Shown here: one piece after another, positions 1 through 5,958 of the stretch
How the letters are laid out: every line of letters starts with the position of its first letter
Position numbering within the stretch: the first letter of the stretch is position 1
Source of the DNA: Mycobacterium sp.
GTDB taxonomy: Bacteria > Actinomycetota > Actinomycetes > Mycobacteriales > Mycobacteriaceae
DNA: 15,550 bases
Assembly: GCA_029256565.1 (NCBI GenBank)
Contig: JAQSXQ010000006.1
Location: 1 to 15,550 of the forward strand
Direction: 5' to 3'
The notes under the pieces: generated by a model
Told to the model about the DNA's origin: nothing
Database searches by the model: none
What the model saw: the letters and a program-made list of their open reading frames with translations, nothing else
Translations under genes and position numbers: made by a program

Positions 1-1008
1 CTGATGGTGCCGCAACCGCGCGGTGTCGTCGCGGTGCTGACACCGTGGAACGATCCGGTGGCAGTGGCCGCGGGACTGCTGGGCGCCGCCCTCGTATCCG
101 GAAACACCGTGGTGCACAAGCCTTCCGAGCGCTGCCCGCAGACCGGTCGTCGCTTCGCCGAGATCCTCGCCGAGCACCTGCCCGAGGGCGTGCTGCACAT
201 CGTCGACGGCGACGGGACCGCGGGCACCCGGCTGGCGGAGCACCCCCTCGTCGACGTCGTCGCCCACGTCGGCAGCAGCGCGACCGGCCGTGACATCGCA
301 CTGGCCTGCGCCGCTCGGGGCGCCAAGGCCCTGCTGGAGAATGGCGGCAACGATGCGCTGATCGTCGACGAGGGGGTCGACACGCGTTGGGCTGCAGCGC
401 AGGCCGCGCTCGGGTCCTTCGCCAACGCCGGCCAGATCTGCACCTCGGTGGAACGCATCTACGTCGTCGAGGCGCAGGCCGAGGCCTTCGTCGCCGACCT
501 GGTTGCCGAGGCACGTGAATGGGACGGCCGGATCGGACCGCTGGTCGATCAACGGCATCGGGAGCAGGTGCACGCGCACGTGCTCGACGCGGTCGAGGCA
601 GGTGCGCGCGTCGCGTTCGGCGGCGAACCCCGGCCCGGCCCCGGCTCGTTCTACCCGCCCACGGTTCTCACCGACTGCACGCCCGACATGCTGGTGCTCA
701 CCGAGGAGACGTTCGGACCCGTCGCCCCGGTGCGCGTGGTGCCGGACTTCGAGACCGCGGTGGCCGAGGCCGCCGACGACCGCTACGGGCTCGCGGCGAC
801 CGTACTGACGCCGGACATGGGGCGTGCTCAGCTCGCCTGGCGGACCCTGCCGGTGGGCACCGTCAAGATCAACGCCGTCTTCGGTGGCGCCCCGGGCGGC
901 GCTGCCGAGCCACGACGCATCAGTGGCAACGGATTCGGCTTCGGACCCGAGCTGCTCGACGAGATGACGGCGGTCAAGGTGGTGCACTGGTCGGCACCGG
1001 GTAGGTGA
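1..1008 (+). CDS. Aldehyde dehydrogenase family protein (5' end outside window)
   Basis: NAD(P)-dependent aldehyde dehydrogenase, C-terminal 335 or so residues. Numbering from the ATG at position 4, the PWN motif that contacts the cofactor and aldehyde is at residues 14-16, HKPSE (cofactor binding) at 38-42, the GSSATGR loop at 90-95, the general-base glutamate at E112 in LENGGN, the nucleophilic cysteine at C146 in GQICTS, and the EETFGPV motif at 234-240. The family is usually 450-500 residues, and PRGVVAVLTPWN normally lies 110-140 residues in, so the ATG at 4 is internal and the true start is left of the window. All catalytic residues are present. The substrate cannot be read from sequence. 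The C-terminus (GNGFGFGPELLDEMTAVK) fits the usual family ending. A 39-bp gap separates it from the MenC-like gene, which may have its own promoter. Confidence 0.93.
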   Translation: MMVPQPRGVVAVLTPWNDPVAVAAGLLGAALVSGNTVVHKPSERCPQTGRRFAEILAEHLPEGVLHIVDGDGTAGTRLAEHPLVDVVAHVGSSATGRDIALACAARGAKALLENGGNDALIVDEGVDTRWAAAQAALGSFANAGQICTSVERIYVVEAQAEAFVADLVAEAREWDGRIGPLVDQRHREQVHAHVLDAVEAGARVAFGGEPRPGPGSFYPPTVLTDCTPDMLVLTEETFGPVAPVRVVPDFETAVAEAADDRYGLAATVLTPDMGRAQLAWRTLPVGTVKINAVFGGAPGGAAEPRRISGNGFGFGPELLDEMTAVKVVHWSAPGR

Positions 1009-1033
1009 GCCGGAGGCCGATGCGCCGACTCAC

Positions 1034-1039
1034 TAGCGT
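1034..1039 (+). promoter_or_regulatory. Candidate -10 element (TAGCGT) for a leaderless MenC-like transcript
   Basis: TAGCGT fits the mycobacterial TANNNT -10 pattern and ends 8 nt before the ATG at 1048, which has no clear Shine-Dalgarno sequence. This spacing would start the transcript at or very near the start codon. No convincing -35 is seen. This is inference from sequence only. Confidence 0.3.
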
Positions 1040-1047
1040 GGACCGCG

Positions 1048-2001
1048 ATGAGGACGCTGATCGACTTCGACGCCGCGCTGGTGTTCGCCATACCGTTCGC
1101 CCATGGCCCGGGCGTGCGCGAAGGCGTCCTGCTGGAGGGGCCGCAGGGGTGGGGCGAGTTCAGCCCGCTGCCGGGCAGCACCGCCGACGAGGTCGCGCGG
1201 TGGCTGACCGCCGCCACGGAACCCGGCACGGTGGCGTGGCCGGAACCCGTCCGTGGGCGCGTGTCGGTCGCGGCGGCGATCCCGGCCGTGGACGACGTGC
1301 TCGCTGGTGAGCTGACGCGGGCGTCGGGGTGTGCGACGGCCGAGGTCGTCGTCGGGTCGGACGCCGACGGCATCGACGACGACGTGGCCCGGTTGGTGGC
1401 GGTGCGGGCCGCACTGGGCGCCGGCGGGTCGATCCGCTGCCGCGCCGACGGCAGGTGGGACGTGGCCACGGCGACGGCTGCGATCGGCGCTTTCGTCGAC
1501 GCGGTGGGTGATCTGGAGTTCGTCGAGCAGCCCTGCCGTACGCCGGCCGAGCTCGGCGAGGTACGCCGACGGGTGACGGTGCCCATCGCGGCCAGGATCT
1601 CCGCGGGCGTCCCGGCCGGCGTCGACCTGAAGCAGGTGGCCGACGTGGCGGTGCTGGTGTGCGGCCTCGCCGGTGGTGTGCGGCGCGGTCTGCGGCTGGC
1701 CGAGACGATCGACCTGCCGTGCGTGGTGTCCTCGACTGCCGAGACGACCATCGGCCTCGCCGCGGGTGTGGCCCTCGCCGGTGCGCTGCCCACGCTGGAC
1801 TTCGCCTGCTCACTGGGGACGCGCGCGCTTCTGGCCGGGGACGTCGTGTCGCCCGTCCGTTCGCTGCTGCCGCGCGACGGTCGACTACCGGTGGCGCCGA
1901 TGCCGCCTGCACCGGACCCGGCTCTCGTGGCCCGCTATGCCGTCACCGACCCGGAGCGGGTGCAGTGGTGGCGGCGACTGGTGCGCACGGCATTGGAATG
2001 A
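1048..2001 (+). CDS. MenC-like (o-succinylbenzoate synthase / enolase superfamily) protein, probable pseudoenzyme
   Basis: 317 residues, aligning end to end with mycobacterial MenC (WGEF at 35-38, LEFVEQP at 156-162, VVSSTAET at 227-233, the late PTLDFACSLGT, and a C-terminal QWW). MenC dehydrates SHCHC to o-succinylbenzoate in menaquinone synthesis, using two lysines and an Asp/Glu/Asp metal site. Here the KxK lysines align with E99 and V101, the first metal Asp (RxDAN motif) with R132, and the third metal ligand with R183 (AAR-I instead of AAD-E). The second lysine on the opposite side aligns with V204. Only the middle acidic ligand, E160, is kept. There is no frameshift and the frame is open throughout, so the gene seems maintained but cannot plausibly do enolase-type chemistry. 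The ATG at 1048 was chosen because no in-frame alternative with a better ribosome site is nearby. The next gene starts 16 bp after its stop. It will probably be auto-annotated menC; I would not use that symbol. Confidence 0.75.
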   Translation: MRTLIDFDAALVFAIPFAHGPGVREGVLLEGPQGWGEFSPLPGSTADEVARWLTAATEPGTVAWPEPVRGRVSVAAAIPAVDDVLAGELTRASGCATAEVVVGSDADGIDDDVARLVAVRAALGAGGSIRCRADGRWDVATATAAIGAFVDAVGDLEFVEQPCRTPAELGEVRRRVTVPIAARISAGVPAGVDLKQVADVAVLVCGLAGGVRRGLRLAETIDLPCVVSSTAETTIGLAAGVALAGALPTLDFACSLGTRALLAGDVVSPVRSLLPRDGRLPVAPMPPAPDPALVARYAVTDPERVQWWRRLVRTALE

Positions 2002-2017
2002 CGAAGGGCGTGATGAA

Positions 2018-3085
2018 GTGAAGGATTCCGATTTCGACCTGCTGGCCGAACTCGTGGCCACCTACGGCCCCTGCGGGCAGGAGGACGACGTTCGCCGGGT
2101 GTGCCTGCGCGAACTCGAGCCGCTGGTCGACGAGACGTGGATCGACGAAGCGGGCAACCTCGTCGGACTCGTGCACGGCGTCGAGCGAGGAGGTCCCGTC
2201 GCGACCCGCGTGACCGCGCACCTGGACGAACTGTCGATGCTCGTCAAGCGGATCGAGGACGACGGCACGGTGCGTCTCACGCCGCTGGGGACGATGTATC
2301 CCGGGAACTTCGGTCTGGGACCGGTGGCGATGCTCGGCGACCGGGCCACCCTGTGTGGCGTGCTGACCCTCGGGTCGGAGCACACCACGAAGGAGAGTCA
2401 ACGCATCTGGGAGACCAAGCCCGGTCAGGGCGACAAGGCGCTCGACTGGTTGCACGTCTACGTGTTCACCGGCCGCACGCCCGAGGAGTTGTCCGACGCG
2501 GGGATCAGGCCGGGGACTCGGGTGTGCGTCGACCGCACCAAGCGGACGCTGGTCGAGTTCGGCGACTACGTGGGGTCCTACTTCATGGACGACCGCGCCG
2601 CGATCACGGCCCTGCTACGCGCTGCGCACACGATCCGGGAGGAGGGTCGGCGTCCGGCGCGCGACGCCTACCTGGTCTTCACGACCAACGAGGAGGTGGG
2701 CGGAATCGGCGGCTCGTATGCCGGCCGCACCTTGCCGGGCGACCTCGTGATCGCGCTGGAGGTCGGCCCGAGCGAGCAGGAGTACTCCACGACCGTGCAC
2801 GGCGGTCCCGTCATCGGGTACAGCGATGCGCTGTGCGCCTACGACAAGGACGTCGCCGATGCTCTGATGGACGTGGCCGGCGGGTTGGGTCTATCGCCCC
2901 AGGCCGCAGTTCTCGGGGCATTCGAATCGGATGCCTCGCACGCCAAGGCCAACGGCTCGACGGCCAAGGCGGGCCTGCTGTGCCTGCCGACGCTGAGCAC
3001 CCACGGGTACGAAGTCATTGCCCGGCAAGCCGTTCCGGCGATGGCCGACGTCTTGGTCGGCTATCTTCAGCGGCGTGAACGGTGA
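2018..3085 (+). CDS. M42 family metallo-aminopeptidase
   Basis: 355 residues with the layout of M42 (TET/glucanase-like) aminopeptidases, which are cytosolic di-metal exopeptidases that usually form large oligomeric shells and trim peptides. Visible sites: AHLDE with metal ligand H68 and D70, the bridging Asp in MDDRA (D191), catalytic base and ligand E225-E226 in TNEEVGG, an acidic ligand candidate E248 in ALEVG, and the last metal histidine H329 in STHGYE. Length is normal for the family (about 340-360). The GTG at 2018 is preferred: AAGGG lies about 8 nt upstream, and the protein then starts right at the family N-terminus (DFDLLAELVATYGPCGQE). The open frame reaches further upstream, but only inside the MenC-like gene. 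The 3' end overlaps the DivIVA-repeat gene by 11 bp, which suggests translational coupling. Confidence 0.9.
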   Translation: MKDSDFDLLAELVATYGPCGQEDDVRRVCLRELEPLVDETWIDEAGNLVGLVHGVERGGPVATRVTAHLDELSMLVKRIEDDGTVRLTPLGTMYPGNFGLGPVAMLGDRATLCGVLTLGSEHTTKESQRIWETKPGQGDKALDWLHVYVFTGRTPEELSDAGIRPGTRVCVDRTKRTLVEFGDYVGSYFMDDRAAITALLRAAHTIREEGRRPARDAYLVFTTNEEVGGIGGSYAGRTLPGDLVIALEVGPSEQEYSTTVHGGPVIGYSDALCAYDKDVADALMDVAGGLGLSPQAAVLGAFESDASHAKANGSTAKAGLLCLPTLSTHGYEVIARQAVPAMADVLVGYLQRRER

Positions 3086-3341
3086 GACGCGCCTGACGGC
3101 GGAAGACGTTCGGGGGGCGACGTTCGAGAAGCCGCCGTGGGGCAAGCGCGGATACGACGAGAAGTCGGTCAACGACTTCCTGCAACTCGCGGCGCGACGG
3201 CTGGACGGCCGCGGCCATCTGTCATCGGCGGACGTCCGCGGCGTGCGATTCCCCAAGCCGCCGTTGGGACGGCGGGGTTTCGACGCGGTTCGGGTCGACG
3301 CGATGCTCGAGGCGATCGCAGGCAGGATCGACGAACTCTAG
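3075..3341 (+). CDS. Small protein of two tandem DivIVA-type repeats
   Basis: 88 residues built almost entirely of two copies of the short DivI1A/DivIVA repeat found in actinobacterial proteins. Copy 1 starts at residue 11 (DVRGATFEKPPWGKRGYDE) and copy 2 at residue 53 (DVRGVRFPKPPLGRRGFDA), so the period is 42 residues. Each copy continues into an amphipathic helix (SVNDFLQLAARRLDG and VRVDAMLEAIAGRIDE). In full-length DivIVA/Wag31 this N-terminal segment binds curved membrane at the pole; here the long coiled coil is absent. The GTG at 3075 is chosen because it places the first repeat directly after a short N-terminus. An ATG at 3018 in the same frame would add 19 residues unlike the family and lie deeper in the peptidase gene. 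It ends tail to tail with the DUF4193 gene, the two stops sharing CTAG. Its role is unknown; polar or septal membrane targeting is an inference. Confidence 0.8.
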   Translation: MNGETRLTAEDVRGATFEKPPWGKRGYDEKSVNDFLQLAARRLDGRGHLSSADVRGVRFPKPPLGRRGFDAVRVDAMLEAIAGRIDEL

Positions 3342-3637
3342 ACGCAGTCCGAGCAGATCTGCTGACGGTCGGTCTGCAGGGCGAGGCGGTTGCGGTGCTG
3401 CACCAGGAAGCACCGCGAGCACGTGAACTCGTCGGCCTGCTTCGGGACGACGCGCACGGTGAGTTCCTCGCCCGACAGGTCGGCGCCGGGAAGGTCGAAC
3501 AGATCGTCGTCCTCGCCATCGTCCACGTCGAGCACGGCCGTTGCGGCGTCGTTTCGACGTCCGGCGAGTGCTTCCAGCGACTCGTCGGCGACGTCGTCGG
3601 TCTCGGTCTTGCGTGGGGCGTCGTAGTCGGTGGCCAA
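3338..3637 (-). CDS. DUF4193 family zinc-ribbon-like protein
   Basis: 99 residues matching the short actinobacterial DUF4193 family (similar to Mtb Rv2699c, from memory): an N-terminal ATDYDAPRKTETDD segment, an acidic middle, then LPGADLSGEEL (49-59), VVPKQADEFTC, and two CxxC pairs (C73/C76 and C95/C98). Those pairs should form a zinc ribbon. The function is not established. The start is TTG at 3637, supported by AAGGGA six bases upstream and by the family's conserved N-terminus beginning directly after it; extending to an upstream ATG would add about 93 residues of low-complexity Arg/Pro sequence that overlaps tenA. Its stop overlaps the convergent DivIVA-repeat gene's stop by 4 bp, so no intrinsic terminator separates the two transcripts. 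Confidence 0.88.
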   Translation of the reverse strand: MATDYDAPRKTETDDVADESLEALAGRRNDAATAVLDVDDGEDDDLFDLPGADLSGEELTVRVVPKQADEFTCSRCFLVQHRNRLALQTDRQQICSDCV

Positions 3638-3738
3638 TGCAGTTCCCTTCGTTCTCGTCCGGCGCCAGGTCAACGTCGGCGGGGGTGTGGATGTTCCCGA
3701 ATACCCGAGCCGGAAACACGGGACGAGCAGGCAGGTCT
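3638..3738. other. Short intergenic stretch upstream of the DUF4193 gene
   Basis: About 100 bp between the DUF4193 start and the MOSC-like remnant. On the minus strand it carries the AAGGGA ribosome site just before the TTG start. A weak TATTCG hexamer lies further up (around 3700), which could be a -10, but no matching -35 is seen. No open frame or repeat is recognised. Confidence 0.4.
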
Positions 3739-3821
3739 TCAGAGGGTGACGGCGTCGCCGAGGTGGATGGTGCCCGAGGTCAGGACGCGCAGGGCGGGAG
3801 CGTGAGAACCGGCTCGGTCGC
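3739..3821 (-). pseudogene. Possible C-terminal remnant of a MOSC-domain protein
   Basis: Directly after the tenA stop codon, in a different minus-strand frame, about 27 codons read through to a TGA at 3741-3739 and end ALRVLTSGTIHLGDAVTL. That resembles the last strand of MOSC-domain (molybdenum-cofactor sulfurase C-terminal) proteins, where a G-x-I/V-x-x-GD-x-V ending is usual. Upstream of it the frame runs into tenA sequence and no longer resembles MOSC. If correct, a MOSC gene lost all but its tail when tenA came to sit here. It is short, so a chance match is possible. The family call is from memory of typical MOSC endings. Confidence 0.3.
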
Positions 3822-4511
3822 TCAGACGGGCCAGTCCTCCAACCGGTGCGCGGCGTCGAAGAACATCCACTCGTATCGGGCCGTGGTGGCGAAGTGCGCG
3901 CGCGCCGTGGCCTCATCGGCCGCAGTGAGCGTCGGGCCGATGCGATCGGTCACCGCCAGCACCTCGTCGACGGTGGCTGCGTACTCCTCGCCGGAGTAGC
4001 CGTCGATCCACAGCTGATATCTGGGGTCTGTCGAACCGCGCTCGGCGAGCGCCGTCCCGACGCGGGCATAGATCCAGTAGCAGGGCAGGATCGCCGCGAG
4101 CCCCTCGGCGAAGGTCCCGCCGTACGCGGTCGCCACCAGGTAGCTGGTGTAGGCGCGGGTGGTGGGCAGGACGGGTGAGAGGGCCAGCAGGTCGGCGTCG
4201 AGCCCGAGCTGGGGGAGCAGCGAGTCGTGCAGCTGGAGTTCGACGTCGAAGACCTCCGCGGCGTGGCGGGCGAACGTCGCGGTGTCGGCGAGCGTGGGAG
4301 CCTTCGCGCCGACGATCGCCAGCGCGCGGGCGTAGTCACGCAGGTAGTGGACGTCCTGCGCGACGTACTGCGCGAAGGCTCGGTCGTCGAGGGTGCCGTC
4401 GGTCAGACCCGTGACGAACGGGTGGGCGAGGATCGCGGCGAACGTCGGTTCGATCTCGCGCCACAGGCGGTCTGACCAGGTTTGTTCGGTCGGTGCGTGC
4501 ACGCATCGCAT
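3822..4511 (-). CDS. tenA: TenA family aminopyrimidine aminohydrolase (thiaminase II)
   Basis: 229 residues covering the whole TenA/THI-4 fold. TenA hydrolyses degraded thiamin (base-altered aminopyrimidine) to HMP for thiamin salvage and can split thiamin itself. Key positions match B. subtilis TenA: the Asp of QDVHYL (D53, with Y56), the catalytic cysteine in LPCYWIYARVG (C144), and the glutamate in YEWMFF (E214). The cysteine marks it as the TenA_C rather than the TenA_E class. The ATG at 4511 gives the longest form; a GTG three codons later (4502) is possible because GGCAGG touches the ATG itself. No other thiamin gene is in the window and no TPP riboswitch is seen in the 242 bp upstream, so regulation by thiamin pyrophosphate is not evident. 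It is transcribed away from ripD. Confidence 0.92.
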   Translation of the reverse strand: MRCVHAPTEQTWSDRLWREIEPTFAAILAHPFVTGLTDGTLDDRAFAQYVAQDVHYLRDYARALAIVGAKAPTLADTATFARHAAEVFDVELQLHDSLLPQLGLDADLLALSPVLPTTRAYTSYLVATAYGGTFAEGLAAILPCYWIYARVGTALAERGSTDPRYQLWIDGYSGEEYAATVDEVLAVTDRIGPTLTAADEATARAHFATTARYEWMFFDAAHRLEDWPV

Positions 4512-4753
4512 CCTGCCACGCCGCGCTCTCCCCGGGATGCGTGAAATCGCAACTGGGTGAACGTGATTGGCAACACACCTTCATGATCACCGTTCGGTCA
4601 CGGTCTGACCAAGATTCCCCTCGGCACGCCGTTATTGACGACGGGGATGGCACGATGTGGTGTGGAAGTGACAGAAGTGAAGAGCGTGACTTCGCCGGCG
4701 GCCCGCCGAAACGGGGTCCCGACCGGTGCCGACCGCACGAACGAGAAAGACCG
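4512..4753. promoter_or_regulatory. Divergent tenA/ripD intergenic region
   Basis: 242 bp holding the promoters for both neighbours. A TTGACG hexamer lies at 4635-4640 on the plus strand, but the -10 position about 17 bp downstream is poor. It also has a GGTCA-N5-TGACC inverted repeat (4596-4610), three GTGA units at exact 9-bp spacing (4668, 4677, 4686) and a 6-bp-arm GC palindrome (4696-4708). AGAAAGA a few bases before 4754 is the likely ribosome site for ripD. No conserved small open frame is recognised. Confidence 0.5.
4596..4610. repeat. Inverted repeat GGTCA-N5-TGACC, possible operator
   Basis: Perfect 5-bp arms with a 5-bp spacer, 15 bp in all, between the divergent tenA and ripD genes. 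Symmetry of this size fits a dimeric regulator site but also arises by chance in GC-rich DNA. Confidence 0.3.
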
Positions 4754-5365
4754 ATGAGACTCACCAGGGCATTCGCAGCGATCACCGCCTTCGCCGTCAG
4801 CATGACCGTGCTGGTCGCGACACCCGGCCTGGCCGGCGCCGACGCGACGTCGGCTCAGCGTCAGCAGGCCATTCAGTACGTGATCAAGCGCGCGATGTCG
4901 CAACAGGGCGTGCCGTTCACCTATGGCGGCGGTGACGTCAACGGCCCCTCGCTGCCACCGGTGAGTACGGAGCGCCTACAGCAGCCCGAGCAGTCCGCGA
5001 CGGGCCTGGCCGCGGCCAACCCCGACCCGCTGTTTCCCGGCCTCGTCACCCCTGCGGCGCCCACCGTGCCGGTCGCCCCGCGGGTCCCCGGTTTCGACGC
5101 GTCCGGCCTGATCGTCTACGCCTTCGCAGGCGCAGGCATCAAGATGCCGCGCTCGTCGGGCGAGCAGTACAAGGTCGGTCGCAAGATCCTGCCGTCGGAG
5201 GCCCTGCCGGGCGATCTGCTGTTCTACGGACCGGACGGTACGCAGAGCGTGTCGATGTTCATCGGCAACGGCCAGATGGTGGGCGTGAGCGATACCGCCG
5301 TCGCGGTCTCTCCGGTCCGCACCACCGACATGGCGCCGTACCTCTCCCGCGTCATCGAGTGGTGA
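4754..5365 (+). CDS. ripD: RipD-like secreted, non-catalytic NlpC/P60 peptidoglycan-binding protein
   Basis: 203 residues. It begins with a Sec signal peptide (MRLTRAF, hydrophobic core about 8-25, likely cleavage after AGA near residue 29), then a helix and the NlpC/P60 fold (VPFTYGGGDVNGP at 53-65, GFDASGL at 113-119, MPRSSGEQY at 131-139, GDLLFYG at 153-159, MFIGNGQM at 168-175). In active NlpC/P60 endopeptidases the motif is DCSGL with a downstream histidine. Here the cysteine is A116 and the histidine is S165, the same Cys-to-Ala and His-to-Ser change known for M. tuberculosis RipD, which binds but does not cut peptidoglycan. The protein ends soon after the fold, without the long repetitive tail I recall from Mtb RipD. 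It does have an unusually long Pro/Ala/Gln-rich segment (about 66-112) before the dead active site. The ATG at 4754 follows AGAAAGA and gives a complete signal peptide. Confidence 0.88.
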   Translation: MRLTRAFAAITAFAVSMTVLVATPGLAGADATSAQRQQAIQYVIKRAMSQQGVPFTYGGGDVNGPSLPPVSTERLQQPEQSATGLAAANPDPLFPGLVTPAAPTVPVAPRVPGFDASGLIVYAFAGAGIKMPRSSGEQYKVGRKILPSEALPGDLLFYGPDGTQSVSMFIGNGQMVGVSDTAVAVSPVRTTDMAPYLSRVIEW

Positions 5366-5434
5366 CGGCGCGACGCGCCTGACCAACCGACCGATCTTGG
5401 CCACCCTGGCCGACCACGGAACCACCGCGCTTGG

Positions 5435-5440
5435 CAGACT
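5435..5440 (+). promoter_or_regulatory. Candidate -10 element (CAGACT) before tpx
   Basis: CAGACT keeps the A and final T that matter most in mycobacterial -10 sites and ends 6 nt before the ATG at 5447, consistent with a leaderless or near-leaderless mRNA. There is no clear Shine-Dalgarno sequence and no good -35. The spacer 5366-5446 shows nothing else. Confidence 0.3.
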
Positions 5441-5446
5441 GTCCAC

Positions 5447-5941
5447 ATGGCACAGATAACCTTGCGCGGAAACCCCATCAACACCGTCGGCGAACTGCCC
5501 GCGGTCGGCAGTCCTGCGCCGAGCTTCACGCTGACCGGCACCGACCTGGGCCAGGTCACCAGCGACCAGTTCAGTGGCAAGCCCTTCGTGCTCAACGTCT
5601 TCCCGTCGGTCGACACGCCCGTGTGCTCCAGCAGCGTCCGGGCCTTCAACGAGCGGGCCGCCTCCTCGGGCACCGCCGTGCTGTGCGTGTCCAAGGACCT
5701 GCCGTTCGCGCAGAAGCGGTTCTGCGGCGCCGAGGGCATCGAGAACGTCACCACGGCATCGGCCTTCCGCGACTCGTTCGGCGAGGACTACGGCATCACC
5801 ATCGCCGACGGGCCGATGGCGGGCCTGCTGGGCCGCGCGGTCGTCGTCGTGGGTGCGGACGGCAACGTCGTCTACACCGAGCTGGTGCCCGAGATCGGCC
5901 AGGAGCCGGACTACGACGCAGCGGTCGCAGCAGCAGGCTGA
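5447..5941 (+). CDS. tpx: Thiol peroxidase Tpx (atypical 2-Cys peroxiredoxin)
   Basis: 164 residues, full length for Tpx. It reduces hydrogen and organic peroxides in the cytosol, recycled by thioredoxin. The peroxidatic cysteine is C60 in PSVDTPVC, with the preceding Thr-Pro of the active-site TxxC motif. The resolving cysteine is C93 (KRFCGAEG), and a third cysteine is at C80. This C60/C80/C93 pattern is the one described for mycobacterial Tpx. The N-terminus (MAQITLRGNPINTVGELPAVG) is typical, so the ATG at 5447 is secure. It lies 81 bp after ripD and 17 bp before the acyl-AMP ligase gene; a separate -10 candidate before each of tpx and fadD suggests they can be transcribed independently. 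Nothing odd is seen in the protein. Confidence 0.97.
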   Translation: MAQITLRGNPINTVGELPAVGSPAPSFTLTGTDLGQVTSDQFSGKPFVLNVFPSVDTPVCSSSVRAFNERAASSGTAVLCVSKDLPFAQKRFCGAEGIENVTTASAFRDSFGEDYGITIADGPMAGLLGRAVVVVGADGNVVYTELVPEIGQEPDYDAAVAAAG

Positions 5942-5945
5942 CGCC

Positions 5946-5951
5946 TAGACT
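5946..5951 (+). promoter_or_regulatory. Candidate -10 element (TAGACT) before the acyl-AMP ligase gene
   Basis: TAGACT matches TANNNT and ends 7 nt before the ATG at 5959, so transcription would begin at the start codon. It sits in the 17-bp gap after tpx. No clear -35 is visible. Confidence 0.4.
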
Positions 5952-5958
5952 GAAGACC

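Noticed and set aside
828..1912. Long minus-strand open frames opposite the aldehyde dehydrogenase and MenC-like genes (up to 321 codons)
   Set aside because: Their translations are Arg/Pro/Ser/Thr-rich, match no family, and mirror the codon pattern of the plus-strand genes, as expected in GC-rich DNA.
1048..2001. Calling the gene menC
   Set aside because: The overall fold matches MenC, but nearly all catalytic residues are replaced, so o-succinylbenzoate synthase activity is not supported.
4493..4753. N-terminal extension of ripD to the ATG at 4493
   Set aside because: It would place about 87 unrelated residues before a perfect signal peptide and overlap the start of divergent tenA.
4512..4753. 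TPP riboswitch upstream of tenA, or c-di-AMP riboswitch upstream of ripD
   Set aside because: The conserved core sequences of neither class were found on the relevant strand by eye.
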